From NCBI GenBank assembly GCA_021229015.1, contig CM037789.1, forward strand, positions 43,142,377-43,206,376: a stretch of DNA of 64,000 nt. The letters are read 5' to 3'. This DNA comes from Solen grandis (taxonomy: Eukaryota; Mollusca; Bivalvia; Adapedonta; Solenidae). Position numbers and translations under genes: made by a program. Every line of letters begins with the position of its first letter. Within the stretch, counting starts at the first letter, position 1. The notes under the pieces were generated by a model. That model searched no databases, was not told the DNA's origin, and saw nothing but the letters and a program-made list of their open reading frames with translations. Shown in pieces: positions 1-12,035 of the stretch.

Positions 1-39
1 TAATATTATGTCACACTGATAAAATATCGACTTTTACAG

Positions 40-1643
40 AGGGATCATTTGAAAGCCCCTCCAACTGGACAGAGATGAAGGGAAATCTTGTAGTTGTACA
101 GCTGGGCTTGACAGACAAGGAGTATATAGACATTAAACAGAAGTTCCTGAACTCAGTACAAGCAGCTTTTACCGTCATTAGGGTTCGTATTTTGTTTTTA
201 TTATCGTCAGAAAGAAAAAAAGTTTACACATCATGCTGGCCGCTTCCCATCACATTCCACTTGGTTATGTGACAGCCTGTTCTACGCTCATATTACATGA
301 AGGTGGGATGCAGGGGTATTAATCACCTGTAGTGATTGTTCTAGTTTCTGGTTGGACATGCTCAGATTATTTTTACCCATTCAGGGAATAGTTGAGCAAT
401 GGTCACCATTCATTTTTCTGTATACAGTGAAACCTCACAGTGTATCCAGCTCAATGGTATGGTCAAATGACAATTTTGAAGGATATCATAAGCACAGTCT
501 AGATTGGAACTGATCCTCTAACTACTATATTGGCCATAGTTGAATGTTCTTTTCCTCCATCGCTGACATTAATCTGCATTGATTTCTTGCTTCATGGTAA
601 ACTATATTGGCATTCTTTTTTATACATGACATGATTGTTTAAAGGTATTGCCTGAAATTAGGAATGGAATGCTTGTTTTAGACCATCACCTCTACCTATA
701 GGCAAGAGTACACAACTCTGTCATGAACTTTTGCTAAATTATGTCCCATTTGACACAGAACCTCGGTTAAGTTTTTTGTACTACCTCACTTTTTCTACTG
801 AACCCTTTGAGGTAATAGTTTGATATATACCTATGTATGATATTATGTGTTTTCAGTCTGTTTCCTACAGCAAAAGTACAGAAACTTGTATCAAGGTCTC
901 AACGTTTGCCAAACCTGTATCACGTCTCTACCTTGTGTAAACATACTTTTTGTGCAACTTTTGTGATGTAACTACACAATGTGGATGTCCCTGATTTGAA
1001 AATGAAAGCCATTTACACACTGCATATCATTATGCACTGTGTAGAACATGACCAGATTACTTAATGTACTGTAACCTTGATAAAAAAAAATAGTTCCTTT
1101 GTTCTGTGTTGTTTAATGGTAAAAAAAAAAAAGAAGATTTGTTTGAAAATAAATGCAAAGTTAAGAATTATATGTTTATATTATATGAAGTGAAAAGTAG
1201 GTATATATTAAAAGGATCATTAAAATCATAGATTGATCCTAACAGTGTTATCAGCATTCGTGATACACAAATTGCGGAAAATCTCTTGAGCTATTAAGCT
1301 TTCATGATTTTCCGTACGTCTGTGTATCACTCATTCTGATAACACTGTTTGGATCAACCTACAGTAGTAATAATCCGTTTTTATTGCTCTTGTTTACTTT
1401 TTGATAATGCAGAAATTCATATATTGCCTTATATGGCAATTTTTGTGTAACACAGTTATGGTCCTTTTTCAACTTAGAATTTGCAATAAACACCTTGTTT
1501 GTGTTAGATTGTTGCAATGATGATATTTTCCTAATTCCATTTTTTTTTTACCTTGGAACTTGGATCATTGTAGATGTGAAAATAAAATATGTAAGATAGA
1601 AAATTTATGGGTTGGGAAGTTTCTTCAATTTTATAGTGAATGT

Positions 1644-1681
<38 letters not shown>

Positions 1682-4600
1682 TCCAACATTCAAAATTATT
1701 TCACAGTCGAGATGAAATAATTCAGTTGGAAAATCAGTTTTTAAACTCAGCCATTGCTGAAAAGTACTAGTACATATGGGTTTCCGAAGAACTGGATCAA
1801 AGATGACCAGTATTTTGAATGTTATTTTGTGCTTTTGAAGACATAATTTTGGCAAAATTTGACCATTATAGAACAAGACCAATTGGTCTTGCTATCTTCA
1901 ACATAGCTTAAGGCTGGATCATTAATTTACAAATGAATTTCATTTTGTTGAGCATTAATATTGTACTTCGATCTGTTAACAGTTGGGAGTGTATCTTATA
2001 TCTGCAGATCGACCGTATTCAGAATAAGACCCTGTGGCAGCAGTATCAGGCCAAGAAGAAGCAGTTAGACAGCCAGAACCCACAGGGCACCACCAACGAG
2101 AGACTGCTTTGGCATGGTACCGCTGTGGAAGGGGTAGACAGCATTAATGCCCATGGCTTTAACCGTAGTTACTGCGGAAAGAATGGTAAGTTTTTAATTT
2201 CATGTATGATATTTCTCAGTCCTGACAATAAAGTGAAAGTTCTTCAGTTGTTATCAAAAGTTCATTAATTGTTATCAATTCATCTTCTTGGAAACTAGTG
2301 GTCAGAATTTAATTTCAGTGGGCACAAATGGTCACCTCTTGGCCCATTATCATATTTACTTAAAATAATTTGATCCCTTGAAAAATAAGGCCTACTCGAT
2401 ATCAGCAGTTTCTTACTGTACTCTGTAAAGAAAGTTTCAAAATTCTTTTTCTGTGAATCCATTTGTCAGAATTTTAATTTCGTTTGCCAAATGGTCACCT
2501 TATGGCCCTTAACCATAATTGCTAAAATAAAGTTGGCCGGCCCACGGGGGTTGGTGGCTGCTAATTAGTTTCCTTATAATTCCAAAATTCTTCTCAAAAT
2601 TAAATTTTGTTTTGCACTGATGAATACCTCATGGTCCTCTATGGTAATTGCTTAAGTATTGCTGATCCCTTAAAATTGAAGCCTCTAAATGGTTGGATAG
2701 TTATCTTACATAATCTATAAAGAAACATGAATTCTTTGTATCTGAAATTTGAATATGGTTGCTGCTGAAATAGCCAGGTTAAATCAAGTATTCTGATATT
2801 TAATTTTTAATTTGGCTTTGGAACTCTGGTGAGTGTTCTAGAACCACTATGAACCTCTTGTTTCTGTCTTTCACCAACTATGTGCAGATATATGGCTTTT
2901 GAATGACTTAAAAAAAAAAACTGTATTGTGTGTATCATAGAAGATCATAGATAATAAGTGTGCACCCATAGATTGTGCGCACCCTTACTTTGTGGTTAAA
3001 ATCCTTAGAAAAATTGATTTTCCATATATTGTGAGCAGGTTAAGTTCATAAATCTGCTGGTTGCCATTTTGGAATCATCACGTTTTATCTTTATGTACTG
3101 ATACAAATCTACATCGGATTTTTGTCTTCGCTCAATTTACAGTGGGTAACTGTGGTATCTTTCACTAATTGGTTGTTCTCAACCCCTTTATTGACGAAGA
3201 AATAAAACACCAATTAAAACAACAACATCCTGTGCTGGGGGTGATGATAATAGTCAGTTAATGATTGCACATTTGTAATTACTTACCTTACGGGCACTTG
3301 TAAAATCTGATTGATCAACAGAAAATGAAATGCGTGAAAGCCACATCACTATTATTATTATCTTCACATTATCATTGCATGCATGAAAATTAAAAATAAC
3401 CTTTATACTATAATCGCAATAAGTCTCAGACATAAAAATATATACATGATGATATTACAAAGATCAAAGATAACACCATGTTAAGGTAAATGAATTATAC
3501 TGTTACATAACTGCTTATTTTCACCCTGTATCAAAAAAATTCTTGAGAATACATTGCAATTTACAATGAAAATAAGTCTTTATATGAATATAAGTCAATT
3601 AAATATTTTTAATTACTCTTATTGGTTAAAAGCTTTTTTTAGCTCACCTGAGCACTTGTGCTCGGGTGAGCTTTTGTGATCGCCTTTTGTCCGTCGTGCG
3701 TCGTGCGTCGTCCGTCGTCCGTCGTCAACAATTGCTTGTGAACACTCTAGAGGCCACAGTTTTGGCCCAATCTTCATGAAACTTGGTCAGGATGTTTGTC
3801 TACATGATATCTCGGATGAGTTCGAAATTGGGTCATGTGGGGTCAAAAACTAGGTCACTAGGTCAAATCTTAGAAAAACCTTGTGAACACTCTAGAGGCC
3901 ACAAATTTGGCCCAATCTTCATGAAACTTGGTCAGAATGTTTGTCTACATGATATCTCGGATGAGTTCGAAATTGGGTCATGTGGGGTCAAAAACTAGGT
4001 CACTAGGTCAAATCTTAGAAAAACCTTGTGAACACTCTTGAGGCCACAAATTTGGCCCAATCTTCATGAAACTTAATCAGGATGTTTGTCTACATGATAT
4101 CTCGGATGAGTTCGAAATTGGGTCATGTGGGGTCAAAAACTAGGTCACGAGGTCAAATCCTTGAAAAACCTTGTGAACACTCTAGAGGCCACAAATTTGG
4201 CCCAATCTTCATGAAACTTGATGTTTGTCTACATGATATCTCGGATGAGTTCGAAATTGGGTCATGTGGGGTCAAAAACTAGGTCACTAGGTCAAATCTT
4301 AGAAAAACCTTGTGAACACTCTTGAGGCCACAAATTTGGTCCAATCTTCATGAAACTTAATCAGGATGTTTGTCTACATGATATCTCGGATGAGTTCGAA
4401 ATTGGGTCATGTGGGGTCAAAAACTAGGTCACTAGGTCAAATCTTAGAAAAACCTTGTGAACACTCTTGAGGCCACAAATTTGGTCCAATCTTCATAAAA
4501 TTTGGCCAGGATGTTTGTCTACATGATATCTCGGATGAGTTCGATATTAGGTCATGTGGAGTCAAAAACTAGGTCACGAGGTCAAATCTTAGAAAAACCT

Positions 4601-6632
4601 TGTGAACACTCTAAGGCCACAGTTTTGGCCCAATCTTCATGAAACTTGGTCAGGATGTTTGTCTACATGATATCTCGGATGAGTTCGAAATTGAGTCATG
4701 TGGGGTCAAAAACTAGGTCACCAGGTCAAATCTTAGAAAAACCTTGAAACACTCTAATGAAACTTGGTCAGGATGTTTGTCTACATGATATCTCGGATGA
4801 GTTCATATTGGGTCATGGGGTCAAAAACTGGTCACCAGGTCAAATCTTAGAAAAACTTGGAACACTCTACAGGCCACAGTTGCCCAATTCATGAAATGGT
4901 CAGGGTGTTTGTCTATATGATATCTCAGATGAGTTCAAAATTGGGTCACATGGGGTCAAAAACTAGGTCACCAGGTCAAATCTTAGAAAAACCTTGCGAA
5001 CACTCTACAGGCCACAGTTTTAGCCCAATCTTCATGAAAAATGGTCAGGGTGTTTGTCTATATGATATCTTGGATGAGTTCGAAATTGGGTCACATGGGG
5101 TCAAAAACTAGGTCACCAGGGAAAATCTTAGAAAAACCTTGCGAACACTCTACAGGCCACAGTTTTAGCCCAATCTTCATGAATAATGGTCAGGGTGTTT
5201 GTCTATATGATATCTTGGATGAGTTCGAAAATGGGTAAGGTGGGGTCAAAAACTAGGTCCCGGAAATTAAAAATCTTGTGAACACTCTAAAGGCCTACAT
5301 TTTTGTCCCAGTCTTCATTGAACTTGATATGAAGAATGACTGCATGAATTCCCAGTTGAGTGCAAATTCAGGTAGGATCAATATGTAGGTCACTTAGTCA
5401 AATGTTAGAAAAACACTTTTAGATGCTAGATTTTTTGTCATTATGCCTAACACAGCCATCTTACTCAGGTGAGCGACACAGGGCCATCTTGGCCCTCTTG
5501 TTTAAATTTAGCATCATGTGTATGAATTCAACCACAAATTCTAAACAGAAATGTCATTATATGATTGTCGATTGCGATAACATCAGTGATTTAATTTCAG
5601 TGGCGGTTCAGGGGGAAAAAAAATTAAGTTCCAATAGGTTGTGTGCACCCCCTACTTTTAGATTGTAAAGGCCTTCTATGGTATATCTAAATCTGAGCCA
5701 GAGTTACAAAACTTAAATGGCACTCAAAGGTTATTGTTTTGCTTTACTGTTTCATCCATATATGCAGGGTTATGGCCCTTACTTAAAAGATTGCTGTGTC
5801 ACATAATATTATAAACCTTTGCTTTTGTTATAAATTAAGGCTAAAAGTGGTGACATAACTATATGTCCTGTTAACACATTTCTAGTACTCTAGGGGAGCA
5901 GTGGTCTAATGGTAGGACACATGCTGCGCGGATGAAGAGGTCCGGGTCCTGCCAAGGACACTGCTGTTTTCCTTAAGCAAGAAATTCACTCCACATTCTT
6001 TCACTTCACCCAGGTGTAAATAGGTAGCTGAGAGGATGGTATAATTCTGTTGAACCATTATGTTGAAAGACTCGCCAGGGAGATTGATAGATGGATACTA
6101 GTAGCCCGATGACCAGGAGTAAAAGCATGATGAACTTGCCCACAGCATGAAACTATAAAATGTCCTTTTATAAGTGTTGAAACTTAGCATGAATTTTGAA
6201 ATGGACAGTGGAATGATTCATGTCCACAAATTTTCTTCATCACAGTGTCACATCTTTCTGGAGATAAATCTCGGGTTAGACATATTTTACAAATAGTTTG
6301 TAACAAGTAAGTAAGTAAAAAAAAAAAACATATATTTTTCAGCCACGGCATACGGTGATGGCGTGTATTTTGCAGTAAGTGCAGCTTATTCCAGCAGCAA
6401 CACCTACTCACGACCAGAACCAGGGACTAACATCAAGCGGATGTACTACTGCAGAGTGTTGACAGGGCAGTATACAATGGGCAAAGGTGGAATGAGGGTG
6501 CCCCCTGCTAAACAACAAGGAAAACCAGAACTGTTTGACTCTGTCGTGAATAATCAAGCCAATCCTAACATGTTTATCATCTTCAACGACACACAAGCCT
6601 ATCCTGAATATCTGATTCACTTTAGGCAGTAA
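40..6632 (+). CDS. PARP14/15-like mono-ADP-ribosyltransferase, C-terminal catalytic domain (5' part outside window)
   Basis: Three exons, 40-182, 2008-2185 and 6343-6632 (TAA stop 6630-6632), joined by GT-AG introns whose phases agree. Together they encode a complete PARP catalytic (ART) domain. It opens with a proline/tryptophan entry motif (SNWTEM), followed by RIQN..LW..YQAKKK, the nicotinamide-site LLWHGT (His codon 2113-2115), GVYFA with catalytic-site Tyr (6366-6368), and a terminal YPEYLIHFRQ. This layout and wording match the PARP14/PARP15 subfamily, which transfers single ADP-ribose units from NAD+ to proteins. The position that holds the catalytic Glu in polymerising PARPs is Met here (codon 6570-6572, in NPNMFIIF), so the triad is H-Y-M and mono-ADP-ribosylation is expected (inference). 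Exon 1 begins with a split codon after an acceptor at 38-39, so upstream exons lie off the window. Macro or WWE domains probably precede it but are not visible on this strand. The family is very secure; the exact orthologue is not. Confidence 0.93.
280..344 (+). mobile_element. Helitron-type 3' terminus, copy 1
   Basis: A short hairpin (ATCAC ctgta GTGAT, about 322-336) is followed a few bases later by CTAG (341-344) and then T. This is the hairpin-plus-CTRR|T end of classical Helitrons. The preceding text (acgctcatattacatga... gggatgcaggggtatt) recurs near 36380-36445, so this is a dispersed family. The 5' end was not located. Confidence 0.5.
1233..1357. mobile_element. Foldback MITE with arms of about 50 bp
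   Basis: The left arm starts TTGATCCTAACAGTGTTATC and the right arm ends GATAACACTGTTTGGATCAA. The arms stay complementary through a TGATACACA / TGTGTATCA block and a GGAAAATC / GATTTTCC block, so the whole 125 bp can fold into one hairpin. It has no coding capacity. Confidence 0.7.
1645..1679. repeat. (CA)n microsatellite
   Basis: Uninterrupted CA dinucleotide run in intron 1 of the PARP-like gene. Confidence 0.95.
3640..5502 (+). mobile_element. Family A element, 145-bp core (A1)
   Basis: The 5' end TTTAGCTCACCTGAGCAC...GTGCTCGGGTGAGCT can form a hairpin. It is followed by TTTTGTGATCGCC and a GTCCGTCGTGCGTC microsatellite-like stretch. The core from about 3736 to 5330 is a direct tandem repeat whose first units start at 3736, 3881 and 4026 (period 145 bp), with about ten units decaying towards the 3' side. 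The 3' end has AGGTGAGCGA, the inverse of the 5' AGCTCACCT, then hairpin GGGCCATCTTGGCCC and CTTGTT. Short frames across the core are by-products of the repeat. Confidence 0.85.
5891..6175 (+). mobile_element. tRNA-derived SINE with a Nin-DC-like central domain
   Basis: The head has a tRNA-like A box (GTGGTCTAATGGTAGGAC) and a B-box-like GGTCCGGGTCCTGCC at the usual spacing. The body (TTAAGCAAGAAATTCACTCC... CACCCAGGTGTAAATAGGTA) resembles from memory the conserved Nin-DC SINE domain found across animals. The 3' end is approximate. Confidence 0.6.
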
Positions 6633-7529
6633 ATAGACATTTTAAAATGAATGCTGACAGTTTATTTTGTGTTTGATTTATGTCAAAGAAACAATTTAAA
6701 AAAACAGCATGAGAAACATGTTACAAAAAATCTTACAAGTACGTGATATCAGTTTTCTTTGTCTAACTTTAATTTTTTTCCAATACATAAATTATGGTTC
6801 AAAATTGATTGTACTGTTTATTTTTTTATGTTTGCATCTAACCTTTGGTATTGTATCAACTATGAGTTAGTTGACTCTATATAAACATCATATCAGTTAG
6901 AAAATTAAGATATGGATGCTCTGTGAAAAGTGGTAAATATGTCACTAGTAATGTGGCAATATTTTCTGCTAAACTCCTCCATTGTTTTTTTTTGTTGTTT
7001 TTTTTCATTTATAAGAATTTCTAGATTATTGTTTGTTGTGAAGTGTTTCTATAATGTCTGTTTTTGTTATACAGCAAATCATCTGTACAAACATGCTTAA
7101 TTTTTATCAATCAGAGCTATTCTCCATTTTAGCCTTTTTGTCTATTGTTGAAACAATTAAAAGAACCTCTCTCCTAAAAGACGTAGTGATTTACACAATA
7201 GATAAATCAGTCTATGATATAAACTGGCACCAGTCTTGTAAAACTTTCCTAAGGAAAAGTTGTTTTAATCAGTATATTATCTTAGTCAAGCATAATTGGC
7301 CTTTATATTTTAAAAATGTGTGATTTTCAATATTAACTTGTCCTCTATATCAATAAAAAAAGGTTAGCATTATGCAAGTCTTGATTGATATTACTGATTA
7401 TAGGTTTAGTATATAATAATATACATTTCCAGTCTTCACTTATGGTCTGAGTGAAGCCTCTATTGAGACTGAGTGATATTACTGATATAAAGGATCATTA
7501 TATTGTATGATGACATCGCTTTGATAATG
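6633..7529 (+). other. 3' flank / likely 3' UTR of the PARP-like gene
   Basis: AT-rich non-coding sequence after the stop codon, with poly-T runs near 6990-7010 and a possible polyadenylation signal at 7352-7357. No further exon is evident. Confidence 0.5.
7352..7357 (+). promoter_or_regulatory. Candidate polyadenylation signal AATAAA for the PARP-like gene
   Basis: Perfect AATAAA about 720 bp after the TAA stop, the clearest hexamer I noticed downstream. Such hexamers are frequent by chance in sequence this AT-rich, so it is only a candidate. Confidence 0.3.
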
Positions 7530-8375
7530 TTGTTTAGGTCTGATGGGCCAAGGTCAAGGTCACTGTTACTAAAAAACAGACTTTTGTTATGGCTTACTGC
7601 AAAAATGTCTGCAAAATGAAAATTTTCTTAATAACCTTTGTCAGGAAGGTGATATTAATATTAAATTTGGTACAGATATGCTTTGTGAAGGGAGAAAGCT
7701 TCAATGTACTATGTGGATCTGATATGTCAAGGTCACTGATACAAAAAACAGATTGTTCCTAGTACTGAATTTACTCACTAACTTGTTTATCAGGTATGAA
7801 ATATCTAAATCAAGTTTGGAACATACATGTATAAAGTATGTGTAAAGATAAAGTTTTGAGAAGCTGTTTTGGGTCTGATGGGTCACGGTCAAGGTCATCA
7901 TTACTAAAGCTACACTGTTATTATACTGCATACTTCTTATAATATAATAATATAATCAATGTATAAAGTTTCAAACTCCGCCGTCATTTTGTTAGTTTAC
8001 CATCATCACGTGACATTTGTGACAGCAGTGATTTTTTGCTTGCAAGGGAGGTCACTGTGTGGAGTTTGATAAAGTTTGTGTGAAAAGTTTGTTGGGTTAA
8101 GGTCATTGTCACTATAACTTAAAGTAGTCTTTCATTACTGTTAATTACATCTAACAGGAATAAAGTATTTTACCCAAGTTTTGAACATACTAATCTAAGT
8201 GTGAAAGGTAAACAATTTTAAAGTTCATTTTTGACTGCTTTTTAATTAGACTTATTCAGAAAAAATCCCCATTTACTTATATCCATATAGTTACTGCTCT
8301 CAACATGTAGAACATTCTTCTATACTGTGACAAAGCAGTATGCGGGGGTATAAGTCACCTTTGTGAGTGATCTAG
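7530..8375 (+). mobile_element. Degenerate tandem core ending in a Helitron-type 3' terminus, copy 2
   Basis: Diverged units, each containing a form of AAGGTCAAGGTCACTGTTAC, appear near 7549, 7728, 7889 and 8099, roughly 160-200 bp apart. The block closes with TCAC cttt GTGA and CTAG at 8372-8375. The unit resembles the core of the family E element at 33000-34281, but this 3' end is of CTAG type. Confidence 0.45.
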
Positions 8376-8737
8376 GTTTGTATATCATTGTATTTCTTGA
8401 TATTTCTGTATGTAAGCATATCAAGATAGGAATATTCTCTGGTATAATGCCGTTTTTTGTAAGGAACAAAGTATGTGTATTAAAGAATACGAAAAACATG
8501 AATACAGCTCATCATTTTCTTATGAGACTAAAGTGGAATAGCTCTGATTGAACAAAATTGCATCAGTGTCGGTGCTTATAATGGCCGTTCTAGATTTGAT
8601 GGAACTCCATTGTTAAACTTTGAGAACCTTTTTCATGATCACTAGAGGTTTGTTAAAATGCAATTGCATGATTGCATATACGAGTAATATGGTAAGCACA
8701 TCTATATTTTTCATATTTTGATTGTAAAAGATGACTC

Positions 8738-9392
8738 TTAACCCTTTACCTCATGAATATTCATGTACAAATATATGACTTGATGAATGTTAATTGATTG
8801 AACTCTTCTGGGTTGATTTTAATTTGTCATGCAGACTGTTTGATCTACCTTACAATCTTGAATGACCAAATAGGGAGACCCTGAGAAGACATCTCTTCAG
8901 TCGCATATCTAGGCCTAAATTTACTGTATGCACAGTATTTAAAGCTGGGCATCCAGGTGCCGCATGGTGGATAGTGGGTCCTGGACAAAGCCTTAGCTAG
9001 TTGTCAAGGGGGTCATCCCCTGGATGTTAATTTGACTTCAGTAATGTAGGTTTCTGTTAGTATTAAGGGAGCTAACTCCATCAGTCATATTGATGTTTAA
9101 GGGAATCAATTTGAATACTCTTCTTGTGAAGTCAATTATAGTGTTATAAAGAAAGTGTTGTCTAATAAAAAGGTGATAAATATTTCAGTGTTAATTTAGT
9201 GAATATAAACACTGGAAGATCCTGATATCTAGCGAATTTTGAGACTTAATATCCATATTTCAAGGGAGATATTTGATGTCTGAAAGCAGATATTTCAATT
9301 TTATTGGCACATGCATACAGACGTAAGCCTGGATACATGCCTGTAGCTCCTTCCAAGGTTTCAAAACCTGTCTAAATGGTGTTAAGGGTTAA
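8738..9392. mobile_element. Possible TTAA-flanked (piggyBac-like) element, degraded
   Basis: Begins TTAACCCTTTACCTCATGAA and ends AAGGGTTAA, giving TTAA flanks and a short CCCTT terminal inverted repeat. The left end matches the element at 63118-63329, but the right terminal repeat is poor, so the boundaries may belong to different copies. Confidence 0.35.
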
Positions 9393-9637
9393 ATAAGTCA
9401 TGATAGATTATGAAGTATTGAAGGAATACTTACGTGTGCTTCATGAAAGAATCATATATCATTATTACATTTGCCATATTGATATAACCATTCACAGAGG
9501 CTTCATTTATTGAGGAGAAAAAAAAAAGAATTGAAATAAGTTGATTTATATTTTTGGTTTGATGTTAAACAGTGTTACTGATTGTCTATTGACCATATAA
9601 CTAGAGGTTTGGTAATACTCAGTATAATTTGCTGATT

Positions 9638-9789
9638 TAAGGTAAAGTCCCTGTAATGGTTCCGCTACATTTTGGACTTCATGGCCTTTCACGGAGATAA
9701 GCAAGGTTTCCTAATGTTTCATTAGGGTACCTTGGTAGAGGTTAAGTGGTCCAAGATGTAGTGGAACCATTACAGGGACTTCACCTTAA
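9638..9789. mobile_element. 152-bp MITE with arms of about 40 bp, TTAA ends
   Basis: The left arm reads TTAAGGTAAAGTCCCTGTAA and continues through TGGTTCCGCTACATTTTGGAC. The right arm is its near-perfect reverse complement, ending GGGACTTCACCTTAA. Only about 70 bp of loop remains and there is no coding capacity. TTAA at both ends fits a TTAA target, though TA is possible. Confidence 0.75.
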
Positions 9790-10554
9790 ATTGATCATTC
9801 AATGACTGGTTTAAAATCTCACGCAAATGTTATAATCAACTGAACAGCGTGTGGAATTTTATACCAGTATGTAGATTAGGTGTTCGGGGTTCTTGCTGAT
9901 TTGTTTGATTTACTTATGTTTACGTGTCATGGTCTATGGTGGTTTGGATTTTAATTGAATGTTTTATGGCTTTCCTTATTATTCATTTTCTTATTTTCAT
10001 TAATCAAATACATGTATTGATTACATGTATTTGTTTCCATGTCAAAATTGAATCTACATCCAATGTTCATTTCAATCCATAAAATACTTTAATCTGGCCT
10101 TTGCAGGTCTATTACATTTTGCATATACATTTACATGTCATGTATATTACATGTCTGTTAAATTTGTATTGGACAAATATTAACTTTTTTTACTATCAGT
10201 GGCACCCATGGTAACACTTAACTGATATTATTAATTCTGTAATGACGTATTTAAAAAAAAAAATCATATCGGAGAGCTTATATCTAAGAAAAATGAAATC
10301 CAGCTTGCTTTTTGTACATGTCTGTAGATTTATTAAGGAGTTCAGGTCACAATTCATCTCAAAAATAAAAATGGAGCTCAGAATTAAGATTGATTTACAG
10401 TAAAACCTCAAATAAAGATCACCTCAGTATCAAGACAAGCTCTCTAATGAGACCTCTCTTTTCTGGATTGTTATGCCTTATTATTCTGCTATAAAGGATT
10501 CACACATCTTGTCACCTTCTGTCCCATTCTACAAAAAGTTCAATATTTTTCATA

Positions 10555-10612
10555 TTGTTGAGTCATGATGTGGCGTATTAGGTGTATTCATCACTTCCTG
10601 TGATACCTCTAG
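10555..10612 (+). mobile_element. Helitron-type 3' terminus, copy 3
   Basis: Hairpin ATCAC ttcct GTGAT followed by ACCT and CTAG (10609-10612) then T. It has the same layout as the ends at 344 and 8375. The upstream extent is not defined. Confidence 0.45.
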
Positions 10613-10620
10613 TTTACTCG

Positions 10621-10862
10621 TTAACCCTTTCCCTCATTTAGACTCATTTTGACGCACTCAGTAGGTATCACATAAAGCCTGATCTGCAGAAAACCACAGT
10701 TAAACCTTACCAAATTTAAGCGTAAAATCCTCATTTCCAGACCACTGAGGAGCAACGAACAGCATAAAACCTGATCAGCCTGCGAGTTACTCGCAGGCTG
10801 ATCTGGTTTTATGCTGTTTGCATAGGTCTTTTTATGGTATCCTCTATGAGGGAAAGGGTTAA
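10621..10862. mobile_element. piggyBac-like MITE with internal palindrome, copy 1
   Basis: Starts TTAACCCTTTCCCTCAT and ends ATGAGGGAAAGGGTTAA: TTAA target duplication plus a 13-bp inverted repeat starting CCC, as in the piggyBac superfamily. Inside, GCATAAAACCTGATCAGCC begins a long palindrome with centre about 10791 (GCGAGTTACTCGC). A second copy lies at 55898-56144. It is non-autonomous. Confidence 0.8.
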
Positions 10863-11991
10863 TACATCTTGATAATCAGACCACCTCAGTATTAAGACCA
10901 GTTGACAGAGGTCACAAAGGTTGTCCTTTTATTGAGAGTTCTGTGAGATAAAATAGCCTTTCTTTGGCTCAAGTTGTTGATTGATAATCAATACACTGGC
11001 AGGTAATGGTCATGAGAAAGTGTTGGTAGAGGTTTCAGTGGAACGCAATGTTGAATCTAGCTGTTCCTCTTTAATAAGTAACTGACCTTCATGTTATTAA
11101 CACCATTTCATTGTTTGTGATTCCCATTCATGCTGATTTTTGTGCTTTTTGTTCCTGCTTCTGTATATTTTTTATGTATTTTTGTATGTTAGTATGATAT
11201 TCATGAGCCTGCATTATGAAACATGTCTTAAGAGGCACTAAATGACAATCAATTAGAAATAACAGTATGATTACATGAACAAAAATAAACAATCTCAGAG
11301 CCTTTTTTCATCTGAGAAGTAAAAACACATTTTTTATGATGATAGAGAAATGGATTTATTTCATGATTTTTTTTTCAATATTATGTTAGATTCTCCAGAA
11401 AATGTTTGGATAGGTAATTTTATGACTTGTGACAACTTCTTTAGCATACTACATGTATTTGTGCAAAAATTAATATCAGTTAATTGCATATTGTTTTATT
11501 ATGTTCATGTTTGGCTTTAAATATGTGTTGTTTCTCTTAATTCATTCCAAAGAAAACGGTTTTAAGATATTTAGACAGTTGTGCATTTGAAAATCTTTAG
11601 TTATTGACACAAATCTGTCGAGCTGATTACACATAAACTATTGACCACTGCCGAACTTAACAACTTCCTGCTTATAGAAACAAAAAAAAAAGTCATCTAT
11701 GAATTAATTCACATTTTCTTTACAAATTTTACTCTACACCCTGGCACTAGCTTAAGTCCGGGTTGGTTGGTAATGGCTAATAACATACAAGTTTGTCTGG
11801 AGTTATGTCCCTTGAATGAAAAAAATTACATTAAGATATGAAGGGATCATTTTCTACCATTTGTTTGTGAGTTAGAGGCAGTTTGGCCTGTTTCCTTATT
11901 ATATTTAAAATGGGTTCAGAAATAGAAGAAAGGTAACTTACCTATCTTTTGACATGTTGATTCATTCCCCTGAATTATAAAATCTTACTTT

Positions 11992-12035
<44 letters not shown>

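Larger units (their letters stand above)
183..2007 (+). other. PARP-like gene intron 1
   Basis: Non-coding sequence between donor GTTCGT at 183 and acceptor TCTGCAG ending at 2007. It holds a Helitron-type 3' end (321-344), a foldback MITE (1233-1357) and a CA microsatellite (1645-1679). Nothing else is recognised. Confidence 0.85.
2186..6342 (+). other. PARP-like gene intron 2
   Basis: Bounded by donor GTAAGT at 2186 and acceptor TTTTTCAG ending at 6342. It contains a family A element (3640-5502) and a tRNA-derived SINE (5891-6175). I recognise no gene or repeat in 2186-3639, which is AT-rich single-copy-looking sequence. Confidence 0.85.

Noticed and set aside
3783..5238. Overlapping plus-strand frames repeating MVRMFVYMISRMSSKLGH-like text
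   Set aside because: Reading of the 145-bp tandem core of element A1; frames are broken at every indel between units.
5891..6175. A functional tRNA gene
   Set aside because: A and B boxes are present but there is no cloverleaf or acceptor stem; it continues into a SINE body.
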